From: Vibrio fluminensis
Lineage (GTDB): Bacteria > Pseudomonadota > Gammaproteobacteria > Enterobacterales > Vibrionaceae
Direction of reading: 5' to 3'
NCBI RefSeq assembly: GCF_015278125.1
Contig: NZ_JADILO010000018.1
Location: forward strand, 1 to 64,000
DNA length: 64,000 nucleotides
Shown: positions 26,502 to 35,974 of the stretch, one piece after another
Layout of the letters: each line of letters begins with the position of its first letter
How positions within the stretch are numbered: the first letter of the stretch is position 1
Translations under genes and position numbers: made by a program
Notes under the pieces: model-generated
What the model was told of the DNA's origin: nothing
Seen by the model: the letters and a program-made list of their open reading frames with translations, nothing else
Database searches by the model: none

Positions 26502-27311
26502 TTATTTGCAGAGAGCATCTGGTGTATAAGAGAAATTTCGGTAGCTGGCAGTGTGCTTCGTTCTACTCTCTGTATTAAAGTGTCCAGCCCAATTGGCTAT
26601 GTCATGATCTGTAGCCCATACATTTGCCATCACACGAAGCTTTGAGTGTGTCGCATTAGGGGTCGGATCAAAGCGATTGTTACGAATTTTAAGTACTGAG
26701 CGACCGTCAATAAACCATTCTAGATACTTTTCTCCCCAATAAATTCCATAGCGATGAAACTCTTGTGATGCATCGAAATCAAGAAATATTAGGGTTTCAT
26801 GAGTGTTGGAGTAATCGTCATCGTCAGTCCAAAAATTGAACTGCACCATGTTTGTATTTGCCCCAAGAAATTCAATATCAATTTCATTGTGGCGGCCATT
26901 GCCATCAACGGGTTTATCGTAAGGACCTGAAAACAAAAAAAACGAACTCACTACACCAGGAGCACTAACCGGTTTCATGTCGATTTCATAACAGCCATAG
27001 GAGTAAAAACCTCGGCTCCTTAACTCTCCCGAGTAGAAAGTACGACTGCCTCCTTCATCCAAAATTTTATCTGGGGACAGTGTTATTGTCATACCTTTAG
27101 AGTTAAAGCGCACCGCTTTTTCTTCCCACCGATTAGCAAATGGGTAACCATTTTCCCAACCATCAGCAATCTGCCAACGACTAGAGTCAAAGGCCACAAG
27201 TGGGTCTGTTATTTCATCGGCATTGCCCGCGCTGACTGCCAGTGGCATATGCGCGAACATGGTAGAAACCACACACAATGGCAAATATCGTTGCATAGTC
27301 GATTGACTCAT
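26502..27311 (-). CDS. Exported GH16 family beta-glucanase-like enzyme
   Basis: 269 residues with a signal peptide (cleavage near AVSA-GNADE). The GH16 catalytic motif is EIDIEFLG (nucleophile and acid/base Glu), flanked by the jelly-roll strands YEIDMKPV and YGIYWGEKYLEWFIDG. GH16 enzymes cut beta-1,3 or beta-1,3-1,4 glucans and some galactans; ExoK-type members trim a nascent exopolysaccharide. Its place in an exopolysaccharide operon suggests trimming or release of the polymer made by the synthase at 32436-34295. A second ATG lies five codons in. Confidence 0.85.
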   Translation of the reverse strand: MSQSTMQRYLPLCVVSTMFAHMPLAVSAGNADEITDPLVAFDSSRWQIADGWENGYPFANRWEEKAVRFNSKGMTITLSPDKILDEGGSRTFYSGELRSRGFYSYGCYEIDMKPVSAPGVVSSFFLFSGPYDKPVDGNGRHNEIDIEFLGANTNMVQFNFWTDDDDYSNTHETLIFLDFDASQEFHRYGIYWGEKYLEWFIDGRSVLKIRNNRFDPTPNATHSKLRVMANVWATDHDIANWAGHFNTESRTKHTASYRNFSYTPDALCK

Positions 27312-27359
27312 ATCCTCGGGCTGTTCTTTAAGCCTAATTCAATTCATCAACTTTGCATT

Positions 27360-28313
27360 TTAATTATTTTCTGTTGGCGCAAAGCTTCTTCTCTGAGTTG
27401 CACTAACTCCTTGGCTGCTTTGAGCTTCTAAATTACCACGGAATTTAACGGCCTCTCCAATATCATCATTTCTGTTGATCTCCTTATGGTTCTTTCGCAT
27501 TAGAGATGAATCCGTGTCTTGCTCTAAAAACTCTTGTTCAACGCCTAAAGGTGAAACTACCACTGTAGGTTGGGTCTCTACCTTCTGAACTTCACGTTCA
27601 GTTTTAACGATAGCCTTACTTTCCTCTGTATTTTCTAACGGTTCAACTGGATTAAATGTTTGGGTTCTGGTGAAGCCTGAATTAAGGTTCAATGGGTTGG
27701 TTGGAGAGTATTGCCGTAACTGTGAACCGTTTGACTCTAGTGTTGCACCACCCGCTTGTTCTAAGCCGCCGCTTTGAGACAACGCTGTTCTTTGTGCTAA
27801 ATCCGAAGACGGCTGACGATAACCAAAATAATTTAGCCTCTCTTGCCACACCTCTACCAATGAGAAAAGTTCGAGCCAAACGGTATCGACAGCGACCCCT
27901 CCATCATTAGACACCATGCTCGCTTGTAAACGACTATTCGATTGCTCAAATTCTTGGTGCAACATAGACTGTATCTCTTGCCAACTGCTGCCTGACATCA
28001 AAAAATACCTTACGCTATTGGCCCAATACTCGTAAGCAATGGGATCGCTATTTTTCTCCGCCGCAATTGCGGCCAAACCCTCAGATAAACCCGCCACTTG
28101 CCACATTAACTTCGTGCCTAGTCTTTTCTCTAAGGTTAGCGCCAAGTTACTTTGATTATGAAAGCTTTCGGCCGCTTGAGCATAGCGGCCTTTGCTTAAA
28201 ATCAAGGTTGGGGCCACCAGAGTATCAATCGCTGTTTTCGGTAACATCGGCTGACTAAGACTCATGGTAGAGTAACTGAGTAAACAAAATGCAATCAGTA
28301 GTACTTTTCTCAT
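27360..28313 (-). CDS. Exported protein of unknown function, translationally coupled
   Basis: 317 residues. Signal peptide MRKVLLIAFCLLSYSTMSLS, a helical first half (AIDTLVAPTLILSKGRYAQ to VEVWQERLNYFG) and a low-complexity, Gln/Ser/Glu-rich second half with no known domain. The start ATG at 28313 overlaps the stop of the upstream DUF3131 gene as ATGA, so translation is coupled and the two products are probably needed together. The helical part might bind the DUF3131 protein. Function unknown. Confidence 0.7.
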   Translation of the reverse strand: MRKVLLIAFCLLSYSTMSLSQPMLPKTAIDTLVAPTLILSKGRYAQAAESFHNQSNLALTLEKRLGTKLMWQVAGLSEGLAAIAAEKNSDPIAYEYWANSVRYFLMSGSSWQEIQSMLHQEFEQSNSRLQASMVSNDGGVAVDTVWLELFSLVEVWQERLNYFGYRQPSSDLAQRTALSQSGGLEQAGGATLESNGSQLRQYSPTNPLNLNSGFTRTQTFNPVEPLENTEESKAIVKTEREVQKVETQPTVVVSPLGVEQEFLEQDTDSSLMRKNHKEINRNDDIGEAVKFRGNLEAQSSQGVSATQRRSFAPTENN

Positions 28314-29692
28314 CGGAAAGTCTCCACTAAGCAATGTCCAGGATGGCTAAAGCGCGAGTTAAATTGTACATCTCTATACTCTTTGTCTTCAGATTTTACG
28401 TAGAGCTTTCCTCGTTTTTTGTACAATAGGGCCTCTAAAACCCCTGCGTTTGTCTTTAGACTCAAACTTTTTTCATAAGCACTCGTCATTTCATATCGCC
28501 CTTCATACCAACCTCTTTGCGGATCATAGAGCTCTTTAACTAACGTCATTAAGCGGTCGGTATAATCGGTTTTCCATAGTGCCCACATTTGAAACGCGAC
28601 ACGAGTCGAGACCAATGCAAGATGATCATGAGAGGACCCATCTTCAGCAAGCGTAATCCATGGTGTGCCTAAACCATATATCGCATCATAGACAAAATAG
28701 GGTTCACCCGAGACAACGTGCTCTCCACGCGCAGTATAAATACGCTCATTCTCCCAACGTAACTCTTGTACTTGGTATATAGCATCGGCCATTGCTGAAA
28801 GGGTATTGTTGCTGTGATTGGCATCGTTAGAACTGTCGTCACCAATATCATCCCAATTAAATTCCAGCCCTAGCCATAGGTAAGGCGAGCTATAAACTGG
28901 CCTAAGAACATTGAATATTCGCGGATCTCGTCCATCAAAGATCAAATCAACACCATAAATTGTTGCAACATCAAAGGGCTCTATATTAAAGGCTTTTTTG
29001 GGTACCACCTGCCAATCTAGGTAACCATACGAGGTATATTCTTCGATACCCAATCGCCCCTCTTTGTAACGGTGCACTTGACCATCATTTACCGCTGCAC
29101 CATACAATTCCCCATCTTCACTCACTAACTCACAGAAATTCCAACGCAACACGGCTCTATCGATATATTCCGTAAATTCGGGAGAATGACGCTTTACAAT
29201 TGCGAGAACAATCAGCAGTCGCCCCATATCGAGTGAAGACCAGCCAATATCTTGAGGTTGATTACCATAATTGACCATTTGACCATGTTGAGTACTGTAA
29301 ACTTTATTAGGCACTTGTCCTTGGCTTAAAGGCATTTTGTTTAAAAATGTCAGGACTAGTGAGAGCCGCTCGTCATACTCTTTATTGGTAATGAATTCAA
29401 ATTCCTTGGCGGCAAGCAAAGCAATCAGATAGTCTGCTACCCCCGACATATTCGTAGTCGGATAATTATCAAGGTTATTCACCAAACCGGTCGCAAGTTG
29501 AGTGTTATTACTCACGTATTTCCAAGCCGTCGCCGCCCAAGTTAACTCTTGCTCAGTTAACTCCCCATGGCGACCCTGTCGGAGTACCTGTGATTGATTG
29601 ATGGCATCAAACCCATCATTTACCCCTTGATAGATAATCCCGCAGGCCGTCAATAGGTAAATACTTGCTAAAACAACACAACTCTTTAGCAT
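28310..29692 (-). CDS. DUF3131 lipoprotein (third of the tandem set)
   Basis: 460 residues. Lipoprotein signal MLKSCVVLASIYLLTAC. The DUF3131 domain shares blocks with its neighbours: ATGLVNNLDNYPTT, QVPNKVYST, GWSSLDMGRLL, YKEGRLGIEEY, EPYFVYDAIYG and GWYEGRYE. The even spacing of aromatic and acidic residues suggests an alpha/alpha barrel such as glycan-active enzymes have, but no catalytic function is established for this family. ATG 29692 has GAGAG upstream; GTG 29698 is also in frame. Lies five to eleven bp after the preceding gene. Confidence 0.78.
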   Translation of the reverse strand: MLKSCVVLASIYLLTACGIIYQGVNDGFDAINQSQVLRQGRHGELTEQELTWAATAWKYVSNNTQLATGLVNNLDNYPTTNMSGVADYLIALLAAKEFEFITNKEYDERLSLVLTFLNKMPLSQGQVPNKVYSTQHGQMVNYGNQPQDIGWSSLDMGRLLIVLAIVKRHSPEFTEYIDRAVLRWNFCELVSEDGELYGAAVNDGQVHRYKEGRLGIEEYTSYGYLDWQVVPKKAFNIEPFDVATIYGVDLIFDGRDPRIFNVLRPVYSSPYLWLGLEFNWDDIGDDSSNDANHSNNTLSAMADAIYQVQELRWENERIYTARGEHVVSGEPYFVYDAIYGLGTPWITLAEDGSSHDHLALVSTRVAFQMWALWKTDYTDRLMTLVKELYDPQRGWYEGRYEMTSAYEKSLSLKTNAGVLEALLYKKRGKLYVKSEDKEYRDVQFNSRFSHPGHCLVETFR

Positions 29693-29703
29693 TATCACTC
29701 TCG

Positions 29704-31104
29704 CTATTCTACCGGCGTGATTTTTTTACGTGGTAAACATTGCCCTTCATAACCGAATGGCGACTCCAATGCTTTCTCCCATAAACTTGGTGCTGGATTA
29801 TCCTTATATTTAAGTAGTTTACCCTCTTTTTTATACAACAGAATTTCTAAAGTAATGCCGTTATTATTAGAGGTAAAAGTGTTAATTAGCCCAGTACCAT
29901 TCTCGAATATTCCTTCATAGAACCCTTTGTCGCGATCATAAGCAGTCGACACATGGCTAAATAACAAATCGGTGTATTCTGTATCCCACAGCACCCACAT
30001 ACCCATCGCGCCTTTAATCGCCACGGCAGAATACTGAGGTAAGAAATCACCCACTTCAGAGATGGTATTCCACGCAAAGCCATCGGTATAAATTGTGTCG
30101 TAAACGAAGTAAGGCGCTCCTGCTAACTGATGCTCGGTGCGTGCAGTAATAATACCTGTTTGTTTATAGCGCTCTTCTTGAACTCGATAAATCTGCAACG
30201 CGAATTCCGCCATCCAGTCGTGCGAGTACTTTTTATCAGGTGGAGAACGATCTGAAACCACATCCCAACCAAGCTCAATACCATCTAACACATAGCTTTC
30301 CGTTACAACGTAACTGTGAGCTTTGAGTTTACGTGGGTCTCGCGTATCATAAGGTACGTCATAGCCATACAAATTAATCGTTGAGTATGGCTCTGGCATT
30401 ATGGCTTGAGTCACGTCAAAACCCCACAGTTCAAACCCCTTGGCGGCATACTCTTCGTAACCCAAACGCCCCTCTTGGAGATACTGAACGTCTTTCCCGG
30501 GTTCCAGTAATGCGCCAAACATAGTGCCGTTTTCATCCACAACGTTACAAAAGTTCCAACGTAGAACCGCGGAATCGATACTTGGAGCAAACTCAGGAAA
30601 ACGATTTTTGACAATATGTAGCCAAATCATCAAACGCCCCAAATCGAGCGCTGAATAACCAATTTCTCCTGGTTGGTTACCATAATCCACTTTGGCAGCG
30701 GTTTGGGTGTTATAAGCTTTATTCGGCAGTTCACCACGAAATAGGTCTAAGGTATTTAGAGTGGCAAGAAAACGCGTTAGACGAGAGTCTAGCTCTTCTT
30801 TTTCAATAATACCTAGCTCATAGGCGCTGACCATACCAGCCAAATAGGACGCAGCATCCCACCATGTGACTGAAGGGTAGTTATTTACCGCATTAACTAA
30901 CCCTGTATTCTCTTGATAGTTGTTCTCGAAATATTTCCACGCGATTCGCGCCATCTCCATCTCTTGCTCAGTCAGTTCACCAGAACGCGGTTGAGGGATA
31001 TTCCAGTGTGACTTTCTATCGATGATATCGTCTGAAAAATGGTTATATTTATTGCCACAACCTACGAGAGCTAATGTGATTAAACCTAAACAAATACCGC
31101 GCAT
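29704..31104 (-). CDS. DUF3131 lipoprotein (second of the tandem set)
   Basis: 466 residues. Lipoprotein signal MRGICLGLITLALVGC. DUF3131 blocks: NYQENTGLVNAVNNYPS, ELPNKAYNTQ, GYSALDLGRLM, QEGRLGYEEYA, APYFVYDTIYTDG, GFYEGIFE, NNNGITLEILLYKK. It is clearly a paralogue of the genes on either side. AAGGAAGG precedes ATG 31104; the frame from 31137 overlaps the previous gene and is not needed. Anchoring to the inner or outer membrane cannot be decided; residue +2 is Gly, which favours outer-membrane sorting. Confidence 0.8.
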   Translation of the reverse strand: MRGICLGLITLALVGCGNKYNHFSDDIIDRKSHWNIPQPRSGELTEQEMEMARIAWKYFENNYQENTGLVNAVNNYPSVTWWDAASYLAGMVSAYELGIIEKEELDSRLTRFLATLNTLDLFRGELPNKAYNTQTAAKVDYGNQPGEIGYSALDLGRLMIWLHIVKNRFPEFAPSIDSAVLRWNFCNVVDENGTMFGALLEPGKDVQYLQEGRLGYEEYAAKGFELWGFDVTQAIMPEPYSTINLYGYDVPYDTRDPRKLKAHSYVVTESYVLDGIELGWDVVSDRSPPDKKYSHDWMAEFALQIYRVQEERYKQTGIITARTEHQLAGAPYFVYDTIYTDGFAWNTISEVGDFLPQYSAVAIKGAMGMWVLWDTEYTDLLFSHVSTAYDRDKGFYEGIFENGTGLINTFTSNNNGITLEILLYKKEGKLLKYKDNPAPSLWEKALESPFGYEGQCLPRKKITPVE

Positions 31105-31120
31105 ACAACCTTCCTTAGTC

Positions 31121-32446
31121 CTAATTTTGTTTCTCACCTATAGTTAGAAGCGGCCCATTTTCGATATATGCCAGTGACTCTAAAACAATACCATTGGTAT
31201 TGGCCGTAATTGCTTTATTGGTGCGGCCATCTAATTCATATTTTCCTGAATACCACCCCTTTTCATTGACATATAAGTCACTGGCTTCTTGGATAAGCAA
31301 ATCGGTATATTCTTCATCGTACAGCGCATACCAACCAAAAGCGGTCTTGGTAGATAATGTCTTTAAATGAGACTGATCTTTGCCGTCATCTGAAATCGCA
31401 TTCCATTTCTTACCATCGGAAAAAACCGTGTTATAGACAAAATAAGGGGCTTCATCGACGTTATCTTCGCTAACTGCAGTTAAAATGCCAGTTTCTTTAT
31501 AACGACGTTGTTGGGCTTCATAAACTCGGTGAGCAAAGATCTTTGAGACGCTATCGGCTCCAAATTCTATGCCATCAAGAATATAGGATTCACTGACGAC
31601 ATAGTTATGGGCGTGATACTCAGCGGGATCGCGTTTATCGGTTGGAATTTGGATTCCATACACATCGACCATCTGTAGAAAATCAATGTATTTCATTGAA
31701 TTGAATACATCGCGCCCCATTAATGCTAGAGATTTAGACGCGTATTCTTCATAACCTATACGCCCTTCTTGTACCAATTCCATGTGGTTATCTTGTGTAC
31801 TTGGCCTTGCGCCGTACATATAACCATCTATCAGCATTTCGCTGACTCTCCAATGTATTAGTACATTGTTCACTTTCTGATTAAATTGAGGATATTGCCA
31901 AATCACAATATTCAGTGGTACCAGCACTCGGCCAATGTCAATTGCAGACCAACCAATACCATTTTCTTTAGGATTATTTTCATAATCCACCATCTCAAGT
32001 GTTTGCGTGTTATACGCTTTATTCGGTAGCTTGCCATTGACCAAAGGAAGGCGCGCTAACGTGGTAAGCGCTTTTTCCATGCGCATATTAAATACTTCTG
32101 TAGTCACTACATTAAGCTTTTCAGCGGCGATCAGCCCCATCAAATATGAAGCTGTATCCCACATGGTTGTCGATGGATAACCATCAACCGAATTGACCAG
32201 CCCTGTATTCTCTTGGTAATTATTTTCGAAATATTGCCAAGCGATATTTGCCCATTCATACTCTTGTGCGGTCAAGACTCGACTTTGTTTGAGTGGAATG
32301 TTTTCCGGGGCATCAAAGATTATATTGCCAAGAACCTGTCCGCTTTGTCGGGTCTCAATTGCGAAAGCAATAATTAACGCAGTGGTTAAACCAAGAATAA
32401 ATACGATGTGATGTCGAGCATTAACTAACGCTTTTTTAAACTCCAT
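31121..32446 (-). CDS. DUF3131 membrane-anchored protein (first of the tandem set)
   Basis: 441 residues. One N-terminal membrane segment (about residues 12-30, no lipobox), then a periplasmic DUF3131 domain with NYQENTGLVNSVDGYPSTTM, KLPNKAYNTQ, GWSAIDIGRVL, QEGRIGYEEYA, APYFVYNTVFSDG, GWYSGKYE and ANTNGIVLESLAY. The start overlaps the end of the synthase gene by 11 bp, implying coupled translation and likely a complex with the synthase at the inner membrane. Confidence 0.8.
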   Translation of the reverse strand: MEFKKALVNARHHIVFILGLTTALIIAFAIETRQSGQVLGNIIFDAPENIPLKQSRVLTAQEYEWANIAWQYFENNYQENTGLVNSVDGYPSTTMWDTASYLMGLIAAEKLNVVTTEVFNMRMEKALTTLARLPLVNGKLPNKAYNTQTLEMVDYENNPKENGIGWSAIDIGRVLVPLNIVIWQYPQFNQKVNNVLIHWRVSEMLIDGYMYGARPSTQDNHMELVQEGRIGYEEYASKSLALMGRDVFNSMKYIDFLQMVDVYGIQIPTDKRDPAEYHAHNYVVSESYILDGIEFGADSVSKIFAHRVYEAQQRRYKETGILTAVSEDNVDEAPYFVYNTVFSDGKKWNAISDDGKDQSHLKTLSTKTAFGWYALYDEEYTDLLIQEASDLYVNEKGWYSGKYELDGRTNKAITANTNGIVLESLAYIENGPLLTIGEKQN

Positions 32447-34295
32447 ATTTTAGCTCCTCTGCATCCGTTGCTTCTTGTTGGTCTTCATCGGTTGATGGTG
32501 GTGTCCAAAATGCGGCAGCCATCATGCCCCACATCGCCATCATGTTATTAATTATCCAGAAGGTGTTCAGTACTAGCCCACCAAATGAGTAGTTCCCCCA
32601 AGATCCCGTGTTGTAGCCCACCCAAGCAAATATCAGCGCAAATAGACTGACAAAAAATACCAACGTTTGAGGTATCACGAGTTTGAAGAAGTTACCGGTT
32701 TGGCGCTCTTTTGGCGTAGTGGGGAAACTGATTTTTCTTCCGCGTAAAACCGTCCACAAAGCCCGTAAATTGACTGGGAAAAATGAGAGGAAATTGGTTT
32801 TTCCTTTGTACCCAGCAACTCCCCACGTACCTATCATCATCGCTAGCTCTGCGGTAAGTACATACGGCAAGAAGTGCATATAGAAAGTCACATCATAAGC
32901 GCTGACTGGCGCAATTGAAGTAAGAAAATATACGATTGGACAAGCTAAGAAAATGATGTTCCAAATCGCAGAAAGGTTTGACCAAAAACTCGCGCCATAC
33001 ATAAGCTTTTGTTTCAAGTTCAATCCTTTACGAAAAACCGGATTGTCATTCATGAATATGTCGATTGAACCACCAGAATATTTAAAACGCTGCACCGTCC
33101 AAGTTTGCAAATCTTGAGGTGACAACATTTTACTTTCGACTCGCGGATGCATCACTGACCGCCAATTTCGTTCTTGATCGGAATGGAGCACAATCGATGT
33201 GTAAAGATCTTCCGAAACATGAAATTTATATGGTGTGAATTCAGTGTCGAATAAGATTTCGTCTCGCAGGTTGTCCGATACGTCTTTATCCACTTGCTTC
33301 TCTTTAGTCAGACGACGGATTTGGCGTTCTACTTCGTCTTGCTCTTTGGTAATTTGCTCGGCATAAGCGCGCAATGCAGCTTCCATCACGGCTTCTCGGC
33401 GGTGAATCGAGCCAGCGCCGCAGCAAAAAGAGGCATTTGCCCAATTACGACGACGCTGAATAACGTCATAGAACATTTGCGGATCATTCACAAAAGGATC
33501 TTCACCAAGCGTCACCGGTCCATAGAATTTCTCTATACCTTTTCCTAAAGGCATCGCCCAATCACCGAGCTTTCGCTTAAGAAAGGCAGGCAGCCGCTCA
33601 CCTTCGGGTAAGTCAAAAAACCACTGAGGCGTTTGTACCCAAGCAACTTTGGGATCACGAAAGTACCCTAACGTATTTTCTAATATGGTGGGAAATGGCC
33701 GCGTATCAGCATCGCAAATGACGACAAAGTCACCGTATGTTTGCTCCATAGCATTACGTAGGTTACCCGCTTTAAAGCCAATATTGCCGTCACGAGTGAT
33801 GTAGCCGACCCCCATCTCATCAGCCATTGCTTTCATTTCTGGTCGATTCCCATCATCCAAAATATAAATGTTTATCTCTATATCGTGAGGATAACGAATA
33901 CGCTTAGCATCAATAATACTAAGCTGAACTAGCTCGGGCTCTTCATCATAACTCGGAAAGAAAACATCGACATTTATCGGTCTATCTTCATCTGTATTAC
34001 TCACACATTCTGCAATTTTAAAAGGCGGTTCACGCTTTGGCTCATCTTTAACCTTCCATAAGTTATACGTGAATAAGACAGAACCAATAAAGGCGCACGA
34101 CTCCGCAAACGCGAGCGGCAAAGAAAACCACAAAGCATCATAATTGAGCGCAAAGGACCAACGCCACCACAAATACCAAATGCCTAACGTCAAGTTACAG
34201 GTTGCTAAGTATTGATATAGCAATTCACGAGGAATGCTATGAGGTACGGGTTCTGGCGGAACACGATGCTCGAAGCTCTTAAAATAGTGATCCAT
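32436..34295 (-). CDS. Cellulose-synthase-like membrane glycosyltransferase (GT2)
   Basis: 619 residues. Two membrane segments (about 28-78), a cytosolic GT2 domain (105-415) and about five further membrane segments. Processive GT2 motifs: LDDGN (Asp 147-148), DADT (195-198), SED (361-363); the QxxRW motif is QRFKY (402-406), a variant. A charged helical insert lies at about 303-350. No PilZ domain, so no direct c-di-GMP control. It should polymerise a UDP- or GDP-sugar and pass the chain through the membrane, as BcsA or curdlan-type synthases do; a beta-glucan is likely, given the GH16 gene, but not shown. Confidence 0.82.
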   Translation of the reverse strand: MDHYFKSFEHRVPPEPVPHSIPRELLYQYLATCNLTLGIWYLWWRWSFALNYDALWFSLPLAFAESCAFIGSVLFTYNLWKVKDEPKREPPFKIAECVSNTDEDRPINVDVFFPSYDEEPELVQLSIIDAKRIRYPHDIEINIYILDDGNRPEMKAMADEMGVGYITRDGNIGFKAGNLRNAMEQTYGDFVVICDADTRPFPTILENTLGYFRDPKVAWVQTPQWFFDLPEGERLPAFLKRKLGDWAMPLGKGIEKFYGPVTLGEDPFVNDPQMFYDVIQRRRNWANASFCCGAGSIHRREAVMEAALRAYAEQITKEQDEVERQIRRLTKEKQVDKDVSDNLRDEILFDTEFTPYKFHVSEDLYTSIVLHSDQERNWRSVMHPRVESKMLSPQDLQTWTVQRFKYSGGSIDIFMNDNPVFRKGLNLKQKLMYGASFWSNLSAIWNIIFLACPIVYFLTSIAPVSAYDVTFYMHFLPYVLTAELAMMIGTWGVAGYKGKTNFLSFFPVNLRALWTVLRGRKISFPTTPKERQTGNFFKLVIPQTLVFFVSLFALIFAWVGYNTGSWGNYSFGGLVLNTFWIINNMMAMWGMMAAAFWTPPSTDEDQQEATDAEELKYGV

Positions 34296-34356
34296 CCTTG
34301 TTCTCCCTATTATAATTTTTGTTCTCTAGCCAATTGTTTGGATCTTTGAACTGTGT

Positions 34357-34824
34357 TTAATCGCTACCAACTAGCTCTTTCGTCATGACAAAAGTGTTCT
34401 TGCCATCTTCTATTTTCAGCGCGACTGAATCCATTAAACTTGAAACGATAATGAAGCCACGTCCTGAGGTGGTCCACGTTGAGTCATCAGCAGGATCCGG
34501 CTCAATAAAATCCCTTGATAACTTCATTGCTAACTCTTTCTGGGACATTGCAGTGCCGTGATCTGAAATTGAAAGCTTCAGTTGTTGCGTTATCTCACCG
34601 TCAATTTCACACATTAACTCTATTGGTCGTCCCTCTTCCTCTGCATAGGCATGCAAAAAAGCATTATTCATTATCTCAACAATACAAAGTTCAACTTGTG
34701 CAGACAGTTCGTCTTTAATCCCCGTTTGTTGCCAGAACTCATTGAGTTCAACACATGCGTCTCGCGATGCCTCTAAAGAGCTCAGATAAGTACTGCCAAA
34801 ACGCCGTATCTGGCTATTGGTCAT
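34357..34824 (-). CDS. RsbW-like anti-sigma/switch kinase
   Basis: 155 residues of the GHKL ATPase fold: N box VEIMNNAFLHAY, G1 ISDHGTAM, G2 TSGRGFIIVSSLMD. This is the short RsbW/SpoIIAB form, a Ser/Thr kinase that phosphorylates a STAS antagonist. With the STAS protein (35975-36307) and PP2C phosphatase (36259-37512) it completes a partner-switch module. No sigma factor is encoded here, so the controlled target may be the synthase or another protein. AAGGAAT precedes the ATG. Confidence 0.82.
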   Translation of the reverse strand: MTNSQIRRFGSTYLSSLEASRDACVELNEFWQQTGIKDELSAQVELCIVEIMNNAFLHAYAEEEGRPIELMCEIDGEITQQLKLSISDHGTAMSQKELAMKLSRDFIEPDPADDSTWTTSGRGFIIVSSLMDSVALKIEDGKNTFVMTKELVGSD

Positions 34825-34842
34825 CCTTATATTCCTTTGTTG

Positions 34843-35964
34843 TTAAATCGATTTAAGTACATCGGATACTCTATCTTTTGGACTTGAGCGCATATGACGC
34901 CAACGTTGGTCTGTACAAGGCTCACCATCATGTCCAATGCAGTAGTTGCCAAAGATCGTCTGCTCATCCACGATTGCACCTTCGCTAACGTGAATGTTGT
35001 CGAAAATCAGGGATTCTTTAACACAGCAGTTAGGGTCAAGCACACAATTCGCTCCCACCAATGCCGGTCCCACAATTGTCGCGCTATCATCGATTTTGCA
35101 ACCACTGCCAATCACAACCGGTGGCGTTAAATTACATTTGTCCAAATCAACCACCGTGTTTATGCCCAGCCAAACACCCGCTCTTACCTGCGTCCCTGGA
35201 ATACGATAGCCCGGCACTTTGCCATCAAGAATGTCGCGAGTAACGCCCCAAATATCTTGAATATTACCCACATCCAACCATTGAAACTTCAAATCAACCG
35301 CATAAAACGGTACATGCTTTTCAACTAGTAATGGGAAAAGCTCACTACCAATATCAAATTCCTGATCTTGTGGGATATAGTCAAAAATAGCCGGCTCAAA
35401 AATGTATATTCCAGTGTTAATTAAGGTAGAAAGCGCTTCTTCTTTAGCTGGTTTCTCTTGGAAACTGGTGACTTGCCCGCGTGAGTTCGCAACGACAACT
35501 CCATATTTTTCCACCTCATCGAGTAACACGTTTTTGGTGATAATGGTTGCGATACCACCGAGTTTCTTGTGTTGGCGTATCGCCTCGGTCAAATCGAGAT
35601 CAATCCACGCATCACCACACACAACGACAAAGGTTTCATCAAAGAAGCCGGAAAACTCTTGGATTTTTTTCATCCCACCAGCAGATCCAAGTGCCTTACT
35701 GACATACTCGCCATTGACTAATTCACCTTCATAGGAGTATGAAAGCTGCACATCGAAGTGATGTCCATCGCCAAAATACCCTTCAATGACTTCAGCTAAA
35801 TGGCTAGTATTAACCACTATCTTGCGGACATTATGCTGGGCAAAAAGCTCAATCATCGACTCCATAACAGGCTTGCCTAAAATGGGAATCATCGGTTTAG
35901 GAATAGATTGGGTAATAGGTCTTACCCGCGTTCCTTTACCTGCAGCTAAAATCATGCCTTTCAT
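34843..35964 (-). CDS. Sugar-1-phosphate nucleotidyltransferase with hexapeptide tail
   Basis: 373 residues. The nucleotidyltransferase domain (1-235) starts with MKGMILAAGKGTRVRPIT and has KPMIPILGKPVME, VVCGDAWID and EKPAKEE; a left-handed beta-helix region follows (VVIGSGCKIDDSATIVGPA). Such enzymes make GDP-mannose, UDP-glucose or dTDP-glucose; the donor cannot be told. It probably supplies the activated sugar to the synthase. ATG 35964 with AAGGAGCGGG upstream is preferred over the frame to 36006. It sits between the STAS and RsbW-like genes, splitting the switch module. Confidence 0.82.
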   Translation of the reverse strand: MKGMILAAGKGTRVRPITQSIPKPMIPILGKPVMESMIELFAQHNVRKIVVNTSHLAEVIEGYFGDGHHFDVQLSYSYEGELVNGEYVSKALGSAGGMKKIQEFSGFFDETFVVVCGDAWIDLDLTEAIRQHKKLGGIATIITKNVLLDEVEKYGVVVANSRGQVTSFQEKPAKEEALSTLINTGIYIFEPAIFDYIPQDQEFDIGSELFPLLVEKHVPFYAVDLKFQWLDVGNIQDIWGVTRDILDGKVPGYRIPGTQVRAGVWLGINTVVDLDKCNLTPPVVIGSGCKIDDSATIVGPALVGANCVLDPNCCVKESLIFDNIHVSEGAIVDEQTIFGNYCIGHDGEPCTDQRWRHMRSSPKDRVSDVLKSI

Positions 35965-35974
35965 CACCCGCTCC

